From positions 1,845,501 to 1,909,500 of the forward strand of contig NZ_CP076132.1 in NCBI RefSeq assembly GCF_018736045.1: DNA of 64,000 nucleotides, written 5' to 3'. Below are positions 15,203 through 24,032 of the stretch, one piece after another; the first letter of the stretch is position 1; every line of letters begins with the position of its first letter. The position numbers and the translations under genes are program-made. The notes beneath the pieces were generated by a model. It ran no database searches, was not told where the DNA came from, and worked only from the letters and a program-made list of their open reading frames with translations. The DNA comes from Flammeovirga yaeyamensis (GTDB lineage Bacteria > Bacteroidota > Bacteroidia > Cytophagales > Flammeovirgaceae).

Positions 15203-17164
15203 TTACCTTCTTCTCTTTTTGTTTCTAGATTTCGGTTTACCAGAATTACTTTTCCCTTTTCCTACACCTACTTTAGATACACCCTTATCCACTTGTTTGA
15301 ATTTTTCTTCACGTTTTTGTTGAGCGTGATATTTAAGCAGGTCTTCTGCCATTCTAGAGTTACCTGTTTTTCTTAAGGTGTCTCTAATCCATTGGTGGTT
15401 TTCTTTTTTATACCAGAAGAAGAATTTATTCTGATCTTTCTTTCTTCTAGGATCTTTTACTGTATCTACAGGTTTTAAGGTATATGGATGAACTCCTGCG
15501 TAATAGATGACTGTAGCAGTAGTCATTGGTGTAGGAGTAAAGTCTTGCACTTGTTCCAATTGGAAGCCCATTTCCTTTGTTTCTAAAGCCAAATTAGCCA
15601 TGTCTTCCATTTCACACCCAGGGTGTGAAGAAATAAAGTAAGGAATAAGTGGTTGCTTTAAACCGTGCTTCTTATTAATCTGATCAAACTTTTGTTTAAA
15701 AGTATGGAAATGCTTGAAAGATGGCTTTCTCATAATTCTTAAAACCGGATCGGAAGTATGCTCAGGAGCTACTTTCAAACGGCCTGGAATATGTCTTGTT
15801 ACCACTTGTTCCATGTATTCATGTAAACTTTTGGTTTCATCCGATTTGTTATAATCAGACACCAACAAGTCATAACGGATACCACTACTTACAAATGCCT
15901 TTTTAATTTCAGGCATCTTATCTACTTTACGATACAATTGTGTCATCGCTTTGTGAGAAGAATCTAAGTTATCACAAACCACAGGGTGGATACATGATGG
16001 ACTCACACACTTATCACAAATGGATTGCACCTTACCTTTCATTTTGTACATGTTCGCACTAGGTCCACCCAAATCACTTAAGTAACCTTTAAAATCAGGC
16101 ATTTTGGTCACTTCCTTGATTTCTTTCAGAATTGAATTTTCTGAACGGGAAGCAATCATTTTACCTTGATGTGCAGAAATTGTACAGAAACTACACCCAC
16201 CAAAACACCCTCTATGCATATTGATAGAGAACTTAATCATTTCGAAGGCAGGAATAGGTCCTTTGTTTTTATACTTTGGATGAGGTAATCGGGTATAAGG
16301 TAAATCAAAAGAAGCATCGATTTCTTTCTCCTTCATGGTTTTGTAAGGAGGGTTAATCACTAACCTTTCGTTACCTACTTCTTGAGTTAAACGATCGGCA
16401 TATTGTTTATTCGATTCTCTTTCGATATGCTTAAAATTAGAAGCAAAAGCGATTTTATCTTCTAAACATTTCTCATGTGAATTCAATTCAATCGTATTCC
16501 AATGCACTCCTTTAGGAATATCTTCTTCGATAGGTTGAAGAATGGCTGTTTGTTGAATCGTTTTTAACGAACGCATAGGAACTCCTTTTTGCACCAACTT
16601 AATGATTTGCTTCAAAGGTTGTTCTCCCATACCATATACCAAGATATCCGCACCCGATTCCTTTAAAATCGAAGGCTTTAACTGATCAGACCAATAGTCG
16701 TAATGAGTCACTCTTCTAAGTGAAGCTTCAATACCACCAATTAGAACAGGAATATCAGGATATAGATCTTTTAGGATCTTAGTATACTTTACGGTAGCAT
16801 AATCAGGTCTAAAACCCGGTGCACCATCTGGAGTATACGCATCGTTAGAACGCTTTCTCTTTGCTGCCGTGTAGTGGTTTACCATGGAGTCCATGCAGCC
16901 ACCTGTCACACCAAAGAATAGATTGGGTTTACCCAACTTTTTGAAATCCCTTAAATCGTCTCTCCAGTTAGGTTGAGGAATAATACCTACTTTTAAACCT
17001 TCAGCTTCTACCAAACGAGCAATTACTGCAGCACCAAATGAAGGGTGATCTACATAAGCATCTCCAGAGATGATAATTACATCTAAACTATCCCATCCTC
17101 TTAGTTCCATCTCTTTTTTAGTGATAGGCAACCAATCGGACAAATTATTTTCCTTTCTGATCAT
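15203..17164 (-). CDS. YgiQ-family radical SAM protein
   Basis: The 653 residues show the UPF0313/YgiQ layout. An N-terminal domain with GVTGGCMDSMVNHYT and a tyrosine-rich DYWSD segment is followed by a radical SAM core whose 4Fe-4S ligands are Cys320, Cys324 and Cys327 (CFGGCSFC). Then come a second Cys cluster (CDKCVSPSCIHPVVCDN) and a C-terminal DUF3362-like part with PGCEMEDM and PYTLKPVDTVKDPRRKKDQ. The last 40 residues are Lys/Arg-rich and probably bind nucleic acid. The substrate of YgiQ proteins is not established. The gene stands alone, with its terminator at 15151-15180. Confidence 0.94.
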   Translation of the reverse strand: MIRKENNLSDWLPITKKEMELRGWDSLDVIIISGDAYVDHPSFGAAVIARLVEAEGLKVGIIPQPNWRDDLRDFKKLGKPNLFFGVTGGCMDSMVNHYTAAKRKRSNDAYTPDGAPGFRPDYATVKYTKILKDLYPDIPVLIGGIEASLRRVTHYDYWSDQLKPSILKESGADILVYGMGEQPLKQIIKLVQKGVPMRSLKTIQQTAILQPIEEDIPKGVHWNTIELNSHEKCLEDKIAFASNFKHIERESNKQYADRLTQEVGNERLVINPPYKTMKEKEIDASFDLPYTRLPHPKYKNKGPIPAFEMIKFSINMHRGCFGGCSFCTISAHQGKMIASRSENSILKEIKEVTKMPDFKGYLSDLGGPSANMYKMKGKVQSICDKCVSPSCIHPVVCDNLDSSHKAMTQLYRKVDKMPEIKKAFVSSGIRYDLLVSDYNKSDETKSLHEYMEQVVTRHIPGRLKVAPEHTSDPVLRIMRKPSFKHFHTFKQKFDQINKKHGLKQPLIPYFISSHPGCEMEDMANLALETKEMGFQLEQVQDFTPTPMTTATVIYYAGVHPYTLKPVDTVKDPRRKKDQNKFFFWYKKENHQWIRDTLRKTGNSRMAEDLLKYHAQQKREEKFKQVDKGVSKVGVGKGKSNSGKPKSRNKKRRR

Positions 17165-17350
17165 AATAAACTTAATCTGAAGTCCCCCAAACTATTTGAT
17201 ATTGAATTGATTGAAAGTTATCAAATACTATTTTGGTAAGTACATACGCACTTTACCTAACATTTAACTAAATGTAGTATCAAAAGTTTTGCGAGACATG
17301 CATCTGTAAAGTTCGTAAGAAAGAAATTGATTATTGTTATTTAAATGGAA

Positions 17351-18430
17351 TTATTTAAACCTTTTCGAGATCCAAGTAGGTAAAACGATTGTTCCCATCA
17401 ACAAATAAGTATAATAAGTGAACAATCTCCAGAAAAGGGCGACGACAATGACCAAACCTGCATCGTTGAAAAACTCTTTAAAAAATTCTCCAAAGAAGTA
17501 CTCAGCTGTACCTGCACTACCTGGAGTAGGAGAGATCAACATCACAATCCACATGATAATCTGACGTCCAAAAATAAGGAATTGATCTAAAAATTGCCCT
17601 TGAGTTAAAGAGAATAAATCGATATGAAGAAATGCATTGATTAAACAATTCAACATTGCATATCTAGATGACCAAATAAAGACAGTAGAGAGAATTACTT
17701 TAAGCCAATAGGAAGTTTTATGTCCTTTTAATTCTCTTGAAGCTACAATCATTTCGTTGCCACTTTTTACGGCCATTCTTCTCCAACGTTTTGTAAATCT
17801 ATTGGAAGTAAGAAACCATAAGAATTTTTTAAACGATTTTGGACCGATAAATAATCCCCAAGCCATAAATGCGGTATATACTGCGATTAAGCTAACACTG
17901 ACCACAAATATCTGTTTCAACCCAAGCGTCATTCCGAGTATTTCTGCAGAATAATTATTGGCAGGGAATATTGATCCAGGAAAAAGTATGATGACAAAAA
18001 TGGAGGCGAACACGAAGAATAGATTATCTAATATGGCGGTGAGCATTACAAAACTTAATGCCTTACCAAAAGATATTTTTTCTCGATTCATGATAAAGAC
18101 GGCGACACTTGTCCCACCAACCACAGAAGGAGTAATTGCTGAAGCAAACTCCCATAGCATGATAACAAAGAAACTAGAATTCCAACTGAGGTGTTTGTTG
18201 GTTAATGTTCTAATTCTATACATATAGCCGGCATCTCGACCAATTAAAACAACAAATGATAGGAAGATCCACCAAATGTTCATGTTCCCTAAGTGATCGA
18301 TTATTTGATCAACTTGAAAATCATCGGATGACCAAACCATATATATCGGCACTGCTAAACCAATTAATATTGGAATTAAAGCCCGAGTTGGACTTAAGTT
18401 TTTAAGCATTTTCTGCTGTTGCGTATCCAT
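17351..18430 (-). CDS. Flippase-like LPG-synthase transmembrane protein (UPF0104)
   Basis: The 359-residue protein has about eight membrane helices and matches the lysylphosphatidylglycerol synthase transmembrane / UPF0104 family, including the conserved RDAGYMYRIRTL, ITPSVVGGTSVAVF and SPTPGSAGTAEYFFGEFF segments. It lacks the soluble lysyl-transferase domain of MprF, so a lipid flippase or transport role is likelier than lipid modification. It stands 119 bases after the hybrid kinase gene in the other direction of reading, and 186 bases before YgiQ on the same strand. Confidence 0.87.
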   Translation of the reverse strand: MDTQQQKMLKNLSPTRALIPILIGLAVPIYMVWSSDDFQVDQIIDHLGNMNIWWIFLSFVVLIGRDAGYMYRIRTLTNKHLSWNSSFFVIMLWEFASAITPSVVGGTSVAVFIMNREKISFGKALSFVMLTAILDNLFFVFASIFVIILFPGSIFPANNYSAEILGMTLGLKQIFVVSVSLIAVYTAFMAWGLFIGPKSFKKFLWFLTSNRFTKRWRRMAVKSGNEMIVASRELKGHKTSYWLKVILSTVFIWSSRYAMLNCLINAFLHIDLFSLTQGQFLDQFLIFGRQIIMWIVMLISPTPGSAGTAEYFFGEFFKEFFNDAGLVIVVALFWRLFTYYTYLLMGTIVLPTWISKRFK

Positions 18431-18549
18431 AGGAATGCCGGTTTTTTTGTTGGTTTAAGATCTTGAAAAGTCGGAGATGTGAGATGTCCTTATTTTGGAC
18501 TCTCAAAAATACAGTCAATTTTCAATTATCAAGAAGTTTATTGCTTTTT

Positions 18550-20595
18550 TTAAATGTATTGAAGCAGTTTTTTTAATAGTTTTTCAGGATCGAAAGGTTT
18601 AGATGCAAAATCGTTGAAGCCTTTATTTTCAATTCCATGAATATCATCGCTTGTTACATCTGCAGTTAGAGCAATTATTGGTAAGTTTTTGTAATAGTCT
18701 TTTTCAAAAGATCGTATCATTTCCGTGGCCTCGAATCCATCCATAACCGGCATTTGAAGATCCATTAAAATTATTTTAATGGATTCATTATTCGACTTTA
18801 GTTGATCAATTGCCTCTTGACCATTTCTGGCAGTAATAATATTTGCATGCCATCGGCTTAAAAATTCTGTAGCAATAAGGACATTGAATTCATTATCATC
18901 TACTAGAAGTACATCTACATTTCTTAGGTCTTGTTGAGGATCGATATTTACTTGTCTGCGTTTTTTCTTTTCTTCTTTTTCTTGATTAGGAGAAATTTGA
19001 TAAGGAATTTTTGCAATAAAAGAGGTGCCCTTGCCTATTTCACTTTCTACGTCTAAGCTACCTTCAAGAAGATTGACCAATTTCTTAGAAATACTTAATC
19101 CCAAGCCAGTACCTCCAAATCGTCTAGTTGTACTTGTATCCTCCTGAGTAAAAGCTTGAAATATATTATTGATTTTCTCTTTTGATATTCCAATTCCTGT
19201 ATCGATAACTTTAAATTCGTAGACTATCGAATAGTCGTTTTTGAAAGTACTTTGCACATTTACTTTCACACCACCTTTATCAGTAAATTTTATGGCATTG
19301 GATATTAAGTTTAATAGAATCTGAGAAAGTCTTGTTGGGTCACCCACAACATATTCCACAGGAATTTTTTCTAGTTCCAATTCAAATGTTATATTCTTTT
19401 TCTCTGCATTATCAATATGCATAGCAAAAACATTCTCTAAAGTCTCGGTTAAAGAAAAACGAATCTTTTCTAAGTTCACCTTGTTAGCTTCTAACTTATT
19501 GAAATCAAGGATTTCATTAATTAATCTCAGTAAATTATCGGCAGCAAATTGCATCATGTTAAGCTTTTTGTGTTGATAATCGTTAAGATGAGAATCAAAT
19601 AATAAGTTGATAGAACCGATAATGGAGTTCATTGGTGTTCGGATTTCATGGCTCATCGTTGATAAAAACTCCATCTTAATATTAGCCAATCTTTCCGCTT
19701 TTTCTTTTTCGTCCTTTAATTTCTGCTCCACAATTTTTCTGGAGCTAATATCCATACCGTAAACATTAACGTAATTATATTGTTGAATTGGCCTAACTGT
19801 AAAAGCATAGTGTTTGTTATGAATCACTTGTTCATATACTTTCATTTCATTTAGCGCAAGTGTCTTCTTAAACATAGTAGCATACGCCCATTTCAATTCT
19901 TCAAAATGAGGTAGTATAAACTGAGATGCATCATTTCCAAAGATAAGTTCACCATCACCATCAAAACGCATTACTGGATATGGATTTTGTAATGCAAATT
20001 TTGATATCATATCAATCTCTCTAGTTTTCTCTTTAGAAATGGCAATTTCCTTTTCTAATTTCAGCTGATTTAAAGAAGCAATGATAGAGTTTTTAAAATG
20101 TTTAAAGACAACATTTAATTTTTTTATGGATAGTGCATTTAACTTATCATCTTCGAACGTACTGGAATGATAATGAATGATGCCAAAGTTATCCAAACAA
20201 TGAAATAGGTGTGTACCCGATGAGATTTTTATATGCTCTTCTATCTTATAATCTTCGGCAATATCAATTGTAAAAATATCCTCTGCGGTCTGATGAGAAA
20301 GGTAATGATTGACCAATGTAGTTTCGGTTCTATGACCTTCTTTGGTTGGGAAACTTAAAATATTGATCCATTCGTTAGCAATAGAAGTATCTTCCGTTTC
20401 TATTAAATTAGTTTCTAAAATTGTATTGCCTTTCATCCACAATGAAGCATTAGAAATACTCTTTCTATGCATTAAAAGTTTAATGAAATTATTAATGTTC
20501 TCGTAAAAATGTAAAGTTTTTCCAGTCTGTAATGATAGCTCATACAAAAGCATCATATCCTGTATAACTTCATGGTTATTATTTTTCGATAGCAT
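18550..20595 (-). CDS. Hybrid histidine kinase with C-terminal receiver
   Basis: The 681 residues comprise an N-terminal GAF-like input region (about 1-190), a PAS-like stretch (about 200-290), a dimerisation/phospho-acceptor domain with His316 (STMSHEIRTPMN), an ATPase domain with N, G1 (DTGIGI) and G2 (GTGLGLSI) boxes, and a receiver with phospho-acceptor Asp612 (LMDLQMP) and the DDNEFN acidic pair. There are no membrane helices, so it is cytoplasmic. Its start overlaps the end of the FIST gene by 17 bases, so the FIST protein is the likely sensory partner. No output regulator is adjacent. Confidence 0.94.
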   Translation of the reverse strand: MLSKNNNHEVIQDMMLLYELSLQTGKTLHFYENINNFIKLLMHRKSISNASLWMKGNTILETNLIETEDTSIANEWINILSFPTKEGHRTETTLVNHYLSHQTAEDIFTIDIAEDYKIEEHIKISSGTHLFHCLDNFGIIHYHSSTFEDDKLNALSIKKLNVVFKHFKNSIIASLNQLKLEKEIAISKEKTREIDMISKFALQNPYPVMRFDGDGELIFGNDASQFILPHFEELKWAYATMFKKTLALNEMKVYEQVIHNKHYAFTVRPIQQYNYVNVYGMDISSRKIVEQKLKDEKEKAERLANIKMEFLSTMSHEIRTPMNSIIGSINLLFDSHLNDYQHKKLNMMQFAADNLLRLINEILDFNKLEANKVNLEKIRFSLTETLENVFAMHIDNAEKKNITFELELEKIPVEYVVGDPTRLSQILLNLISNAIKFTDKGGVKVNVQSTFKNDYSIVYEFKVIDTGIGISKEKINNIFQAFTQEDTSTTRRFGGTGLGLSISKKLVNLLEGSLDVESEIGKGTSFIAKIPYQISPNQEKEEKKKRRQVNIDPQQDLRNVDVLLVDDNEFNVLIATEFLSRWHANIITARNGQEAIDQLKSNNESIKIILMDLQMPVMDGFEATEMIRSFEKDYYKNLPIIALTADVTSDDIHGIENKGFNDFASKPFDPEKLLKKLLQYI

Positions 20596-21655
20596 TGACT
20601 ACAATAGTTTTATTTAAATATTCAACCATTTTATTTTTACTCAATGAAGAGATTTCTCCAAGGGATAGAACCCCAATGGTGTTAGGAGATGTTTCGTGCT
20701 GTGCACTACAAACCTCTAATTCCTTTTCATATTCATCTTCCAGAAATAATAATCTAGAAATACAATCTACTAGAAACAGCTGAGAAGGTTTTTTAGATAC
20801 CGTTACGTTTTGAGCAGCTATGTTTGCGGCTTGTATCAAATCCGTTTTTTCGGCACCCATTATATAAACAATGGTATTCTCCAGTATCTCTCCTACACAT
20901 TTAATAGCACCTTGTTCATTAATTAAAATGGGATCACGAATAATATCTTCATATCCTTCTTTTGAAAGACCAAATGGATGATTCTTGGCACCAGAAAAGA
21001 AGTCATCTTTATCAATTATCTCTTTTCCAATGATCCCCTGATACACTTCAAAAGCATTCTGCCAATTCAATTCATAGATCCAATTTTTATCTGTTTTTGT
21101 AGCAACCAAAGGCCCGTATAATCGATTCCAACCATGTTTAACATCAATGGTAAACTCATTATTGGTAGAACAGATGATGGCACAATCTTTATAAATGCCA
21201 TGATTATCAAATACACTTAGATGTTGATTGAGTGATAATGATCCGGTTCCTCCACCAAAAATTTGATAATCGGAACCTAGTTGTTCATAGATGTTTTCAA
21301 TAATGCGTTGAGAATTTGATGATAAACCATCTATCAACAAGTAAATATTTTGCTCATCTTTATGACTAAAACTTTGTGAGTGGAAAAGCTTTTCTTTTGA
21401 AATGAAGACGGGTGAATTTTTCGAAGAAATAGGATGGCATATAAACCCTTCATCTAAGGCTTTATTACCATGAATAATTTTAGGAAAGAATCCTCCAAAG
21501 AATTTGATATTGATTTTATTACATTCATCAATTAGTGTTGGTATTTCTTCTTTATTATTCTCTGCAACAAGAAAAAGAAATACCGTTTCATTAATATCAA
21601 ACTCCTGAATTAAACTTTTTAAAGGATCAATATAATTATCAAATAGATAGAACAT
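20579..21655 (-). CDS. FIST-domain sensory protein
   Basis: The 358 residues cover FIST_N (GGGTGSLSLN and the following strands) and FIST_C (about 200-340, ending LSLGEISS). FIST proteins are proposed small-ligand sensors (often thought to bind amino acids) and usually pair with signalling enzymes. Here the gene lies directly upstream of, and overlaps by 17 bases, a hybrid histidine kinase that lacks a transmembrane sensor. The FIST protein is cytoplasmic. It follows the S41 protease gene by 40 bases and may belong to a four-gene unit with it. Confidence 0.9.
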   Translation of the reverse strand: MFYLFDNYIDPLKSLIQEFDINETVFLFLVAENNKEEIPTLIDECNKINIKFFGGFFPKIIHGNKALDEGFICHPISSKNSPVFISKEKLFHSQSFSHKDEQNIYLLIDGLSSNSQRIIENIYEQLGSDYQIFGGGTGSLSLNQHLSVFDNHGIYKDCAIICSTNNEFTIDVKHGWNRLYGPLVATKTDKNWIYELNWQNAFEVYQGIIGKEIIDKDDFFSGAKNHPFGLSKEGYEDIIRDPILINEQGAIKCVGEILENTIVYIMGAEKTDLIQAANIAAQNVTVSKKPSQLFLVDCISRLLFLEDEYEKELEVCSAQHETSPNTIGVLSLGEISSLSKNKMVEYLNKTIVVNAIEK

Positions 21656-21695
21656 TTTTAATGGGTTATTGTCTATCTAATATAACTAAATTTTA

Positions 21696-23357
21696 TCAAC
21701 TTTTTGACTTAGAAGTGGTGTCATCTTCAGCTAACCCTTCATCAAATACTTTTTGAGCTTCATTGACCATTGGGTCTTTCAAATTCGCTACTTTATAATA
21801 TCCTTCATCACCCCAAATCGTCTGAGCTATTAACTCTTTTATCCTATGTTTTAGGTTGATGTTAATCGTAGTATCATTGATATTGGGTTTTCTTTTATTG
21901 ATGCCCATGAGTACAGCAAAATCTTCTAAATCTTGGATGACATTTTTTTGTTTGTCAAAATCCTTGATAAAATGATCCAAGCCATTCTCCATTAAATCAA
22001 TGTAGCGATCATTAGCGTATTCAATTGCAAAATCTCGTAGCACATCAGTATGTTCTAATGTGTAATAGTAAATGCCCATTGATGCTGTATCCAAAGGGAT
22101 AAAGTTGTCAGGAATAATACCTCCACCGCCATAAACGATTCTATTTTTGTCGGTTTTAAATTGAGGCATTTTATCTGTTTTGATACTGTCTTTGTTGAAT
22201 AATTCACCACTCTCGTATCGATTAGAAATATCATCACCGTAAGAAATTCCTTCTCCATAAGGTTTTTGAATACTTCTTCCACTAGGGGTGAAATATCTTG
22301 ATATTGTTAGGCGCAATAAAGAATTGTCCTTAAGTCGTATTTGTCTTTGAACCAATCCTTTACCGTATGTTCTTCTTCCAATAACAACCGCACGATCATG
22401 GTCTTGTAAAGCACCTGTTACAATTTCGGAAGCAGAAGCACTTCTTTCATTTACTAAAATGGCTATTGGTCCTTCGAAATCGGGATTTCTCTTGCTAAAT
22501 TCTTTCTCAGTGAACTCGTTTCCTTTGCCTTCTGTGTAAACAATCAAATCGTCTTTTGGTAATAAATCATCTGCAATTTTTACTGCCTGACCTAAAAATC
22601 CACCACCATTATTTCTTAAATCGATCACAAGGTTTTCCATACCTTCTGATTTCAGAAATAATAAAGCATTATGGAATTCATCGTATGTTTTCGTTGCAAA
22701 TTTACTAATCTTAATGTAACCTGTTTCTTCATCAATCATGTAATGGGCTTCGACAGATGGAGTAGGGACAACATCACGTGTAATGGTAAAAGCAATAAGT
22801 TCTTCTTTCTTTTTTCTTTTGATTTCTATATCAACCTTAGTTCCTTTTTTGCCTCTTAATTTTTTTACAATGGAAGCATTGTCCAATTCTTTACCTGCAA
22901 TTGTATCACCATTAACAACAATAATCTTGTCACCTGCTCGAATACCAATTTTTTTAGAGGGGCCACCCGGCATTACGGATAAAACTTTTAAAGTATCTTC
23001 AATTACTCTAAACTCAATACCTACACCTTCAAAACCATCATCTAAACGAGAAGCCATAATATCAGCTTCATCTGCAGGAACATAAACAGTATGAGGATCT
23101 AAATCTTTCAGAACATGGTCAATAGCTTCTTGTGTTAATACATTAATATCAACACTATCCACATAATATTGATCGACGTAATTCAATAAACGTTCAAACT
23201 TTGTGGCATTTTTATCCACCATCAACCGATTGGTCGATGGATCTGGGGCCCGTAAATGAGAGCCTACGAGTACACCAATGCCTATGGAAACCCCTACAAT
23301 TAGAGGTAGCCACGCTTTAATGTCTACATTTTTTGAATTAGTACTATCGTGTGTCAT
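21696..23357 (-). CDS. S41-family C-terminal processing peptidase (Ctp/Tsp-like)
   Basis: I start at the ATG with complement at 23355-23357 (553 residues). The frame is open to 23441, but the extra 28 residues overlap the preceding gene. Order: cytoplasmic tail, one membrane anchor (about 14-34), a PDZ domain (about 90-170, GVGIEFRVIEDTLKVLSVM), an S41 protease domain with SASASE holding the nucleophilic Ser and TYGKGLVQ holding the Lys, and an acidic C-terminal tail of about 170 residues. It should degrade or trim proteins in the periplasm. It starts 22 bases after the IscA-like gene. Confidence 0.93.
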   Translation of the reverse strand: MTHDSTNSKNVDIKAWLPLIVGVSIGIGVLVGSHLRAPDPSTNRLMVDKNATKFERLLNYVDQYYVDSVDINVLTQEAIDHVLKDLDPHTVYVPADEADIMASRLDDGFEGVGIEFRVIEDTLKVLSVMPGGPSKKIGIRAGDKIIVVNGDTIAGKELDNASIVKKLRGKKGTKVDIEIKRKKKEELIAFTITRDVVPTPSVEAHYMIDEETGYIKISKFATKTYDEFHNALLFLKSEGMENLVIDLRNNGGGFLGQAVKIADDLLPKDDLIVYTEGKGNEFTEKEFSKRNPDFEGPIAILVNERSASASEIVTGALQDHDRAVVIGRRTYGKGLVQRQIRLKDNSLLRLTISRYFTPSGRSIQKPYGEGISYGDDISNRYESGELFNKDSIKTDKMPQFKTDKNRIVYGGGGIIPDNFIPLDTASMGIYYYTLEHTDVLRDFAIEYANDRYIDLMENGLDHFIKDFDKQKNVIQDLEDFAVLMGINKRKPNINDTTININLKHRIKELIAQTIWGDEGYYKVANLKDPMVNEAQKVFDEGLAEDDTTSKSKS

Positions 23358-23379
23358 TTTCTGAAAGTTATGCAAAAAG

Positions 23380-23688
23380 CTACTGTCCGGACAACTTGTT
23401 AAATACAAAACCTCGTTCTTCTCTTCTTTCCTCAAAGTCAATTTCTAAGTCAATTAGAAAAAGCATTTGTTTCTTTTCTATTAGAACAGGTATGTTATTA
23501 GTAGTGTATTCCACATCACCTTCCTTAGTTTGGTCAAATCCAAGGGTGAATTGAGCACCTCCACATCCACCACCTCCTTTTACACCAACGCGTAGAGAGT
23601 ATCCTTCAGGAACTTTTTTCTGGGTTAATATTTCTTGAATCTCTTTAGCAGCACGTTTTGTGATGCTAATTGGATTTTCAATTTTCAT
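23380..23688 (-). CDS. IscA/HesB-like protein lacking the C-terminal CxC
   Basis: The 102-residue protein matches the A-type Fe-S carrier fold, including VGVKGGGGCGGAQFTLGF and LIDLEIDFE. Canonical IscA/ErpA/SufA carry three cysteines, one here (Cys42) and a CGCG pair near the C-terminus. This protein has Cys42 only and ends GFVFNKLSGQ without the pair. It therefore probably does not transfer clusters in the standard way. It may bind iron, bind a cluster as a dimer, or have another role. It heads a probable operon with the S41 protease (22-base gap). Confidence 0.85.
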   Translation of the reverse strand: MKIENPISITKRAAKEIQEILTQKKVPEGYSLRVGVKGGGGCGGAQFTLGFDQTKEGDVEYTTNNIPVLIEKKQMLFLIDLEIDFEERREERGFVFNKLSGQ

Positions 23689-24032
23689 GGTTATAATAAT
23701 TTATGTACAAGATTTTAAATATGCAATTCTAAGCCTTCTTAATTGAAGAGAATATTCTGCGAATGTCGTAAAATCTTGAAAGTTCACAAATATAAAAACG
23801 ACACTACATTTTTAATGTTTTCATAATGAGTTGAAAATAACAGTATCAAATGTAATTTTTTTAATATATATGAAAAATTATCGTTGATTAACTTTAGTAC
23901 ATAAAGTGATAAAACGAATGGATGAATTAAAAAGTATTACAAAAAGAGATAAGGTCAACTGATTTCGAATTCATTAATCAAAAAAAAATGGACATTGAAA
24001 TACAATGTCCATTTGATGATGCGAATTTATTT
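23689..24032. other. Gene-free intergenic region
   Basis: The region holds the upstream region of the IscA-like gene and, at its right end, the terminator of the LysM gene. I see no other gene or RNA. Confidence 0.6.
23979..24013 (-). terminator. Terminator of the LysM gene
   Basis: The 11-bp stem AATGGACATTG / CAATGTCCATT with a 5-base loop is followed on the minus strand by a run of T. Confidence 0.9.
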
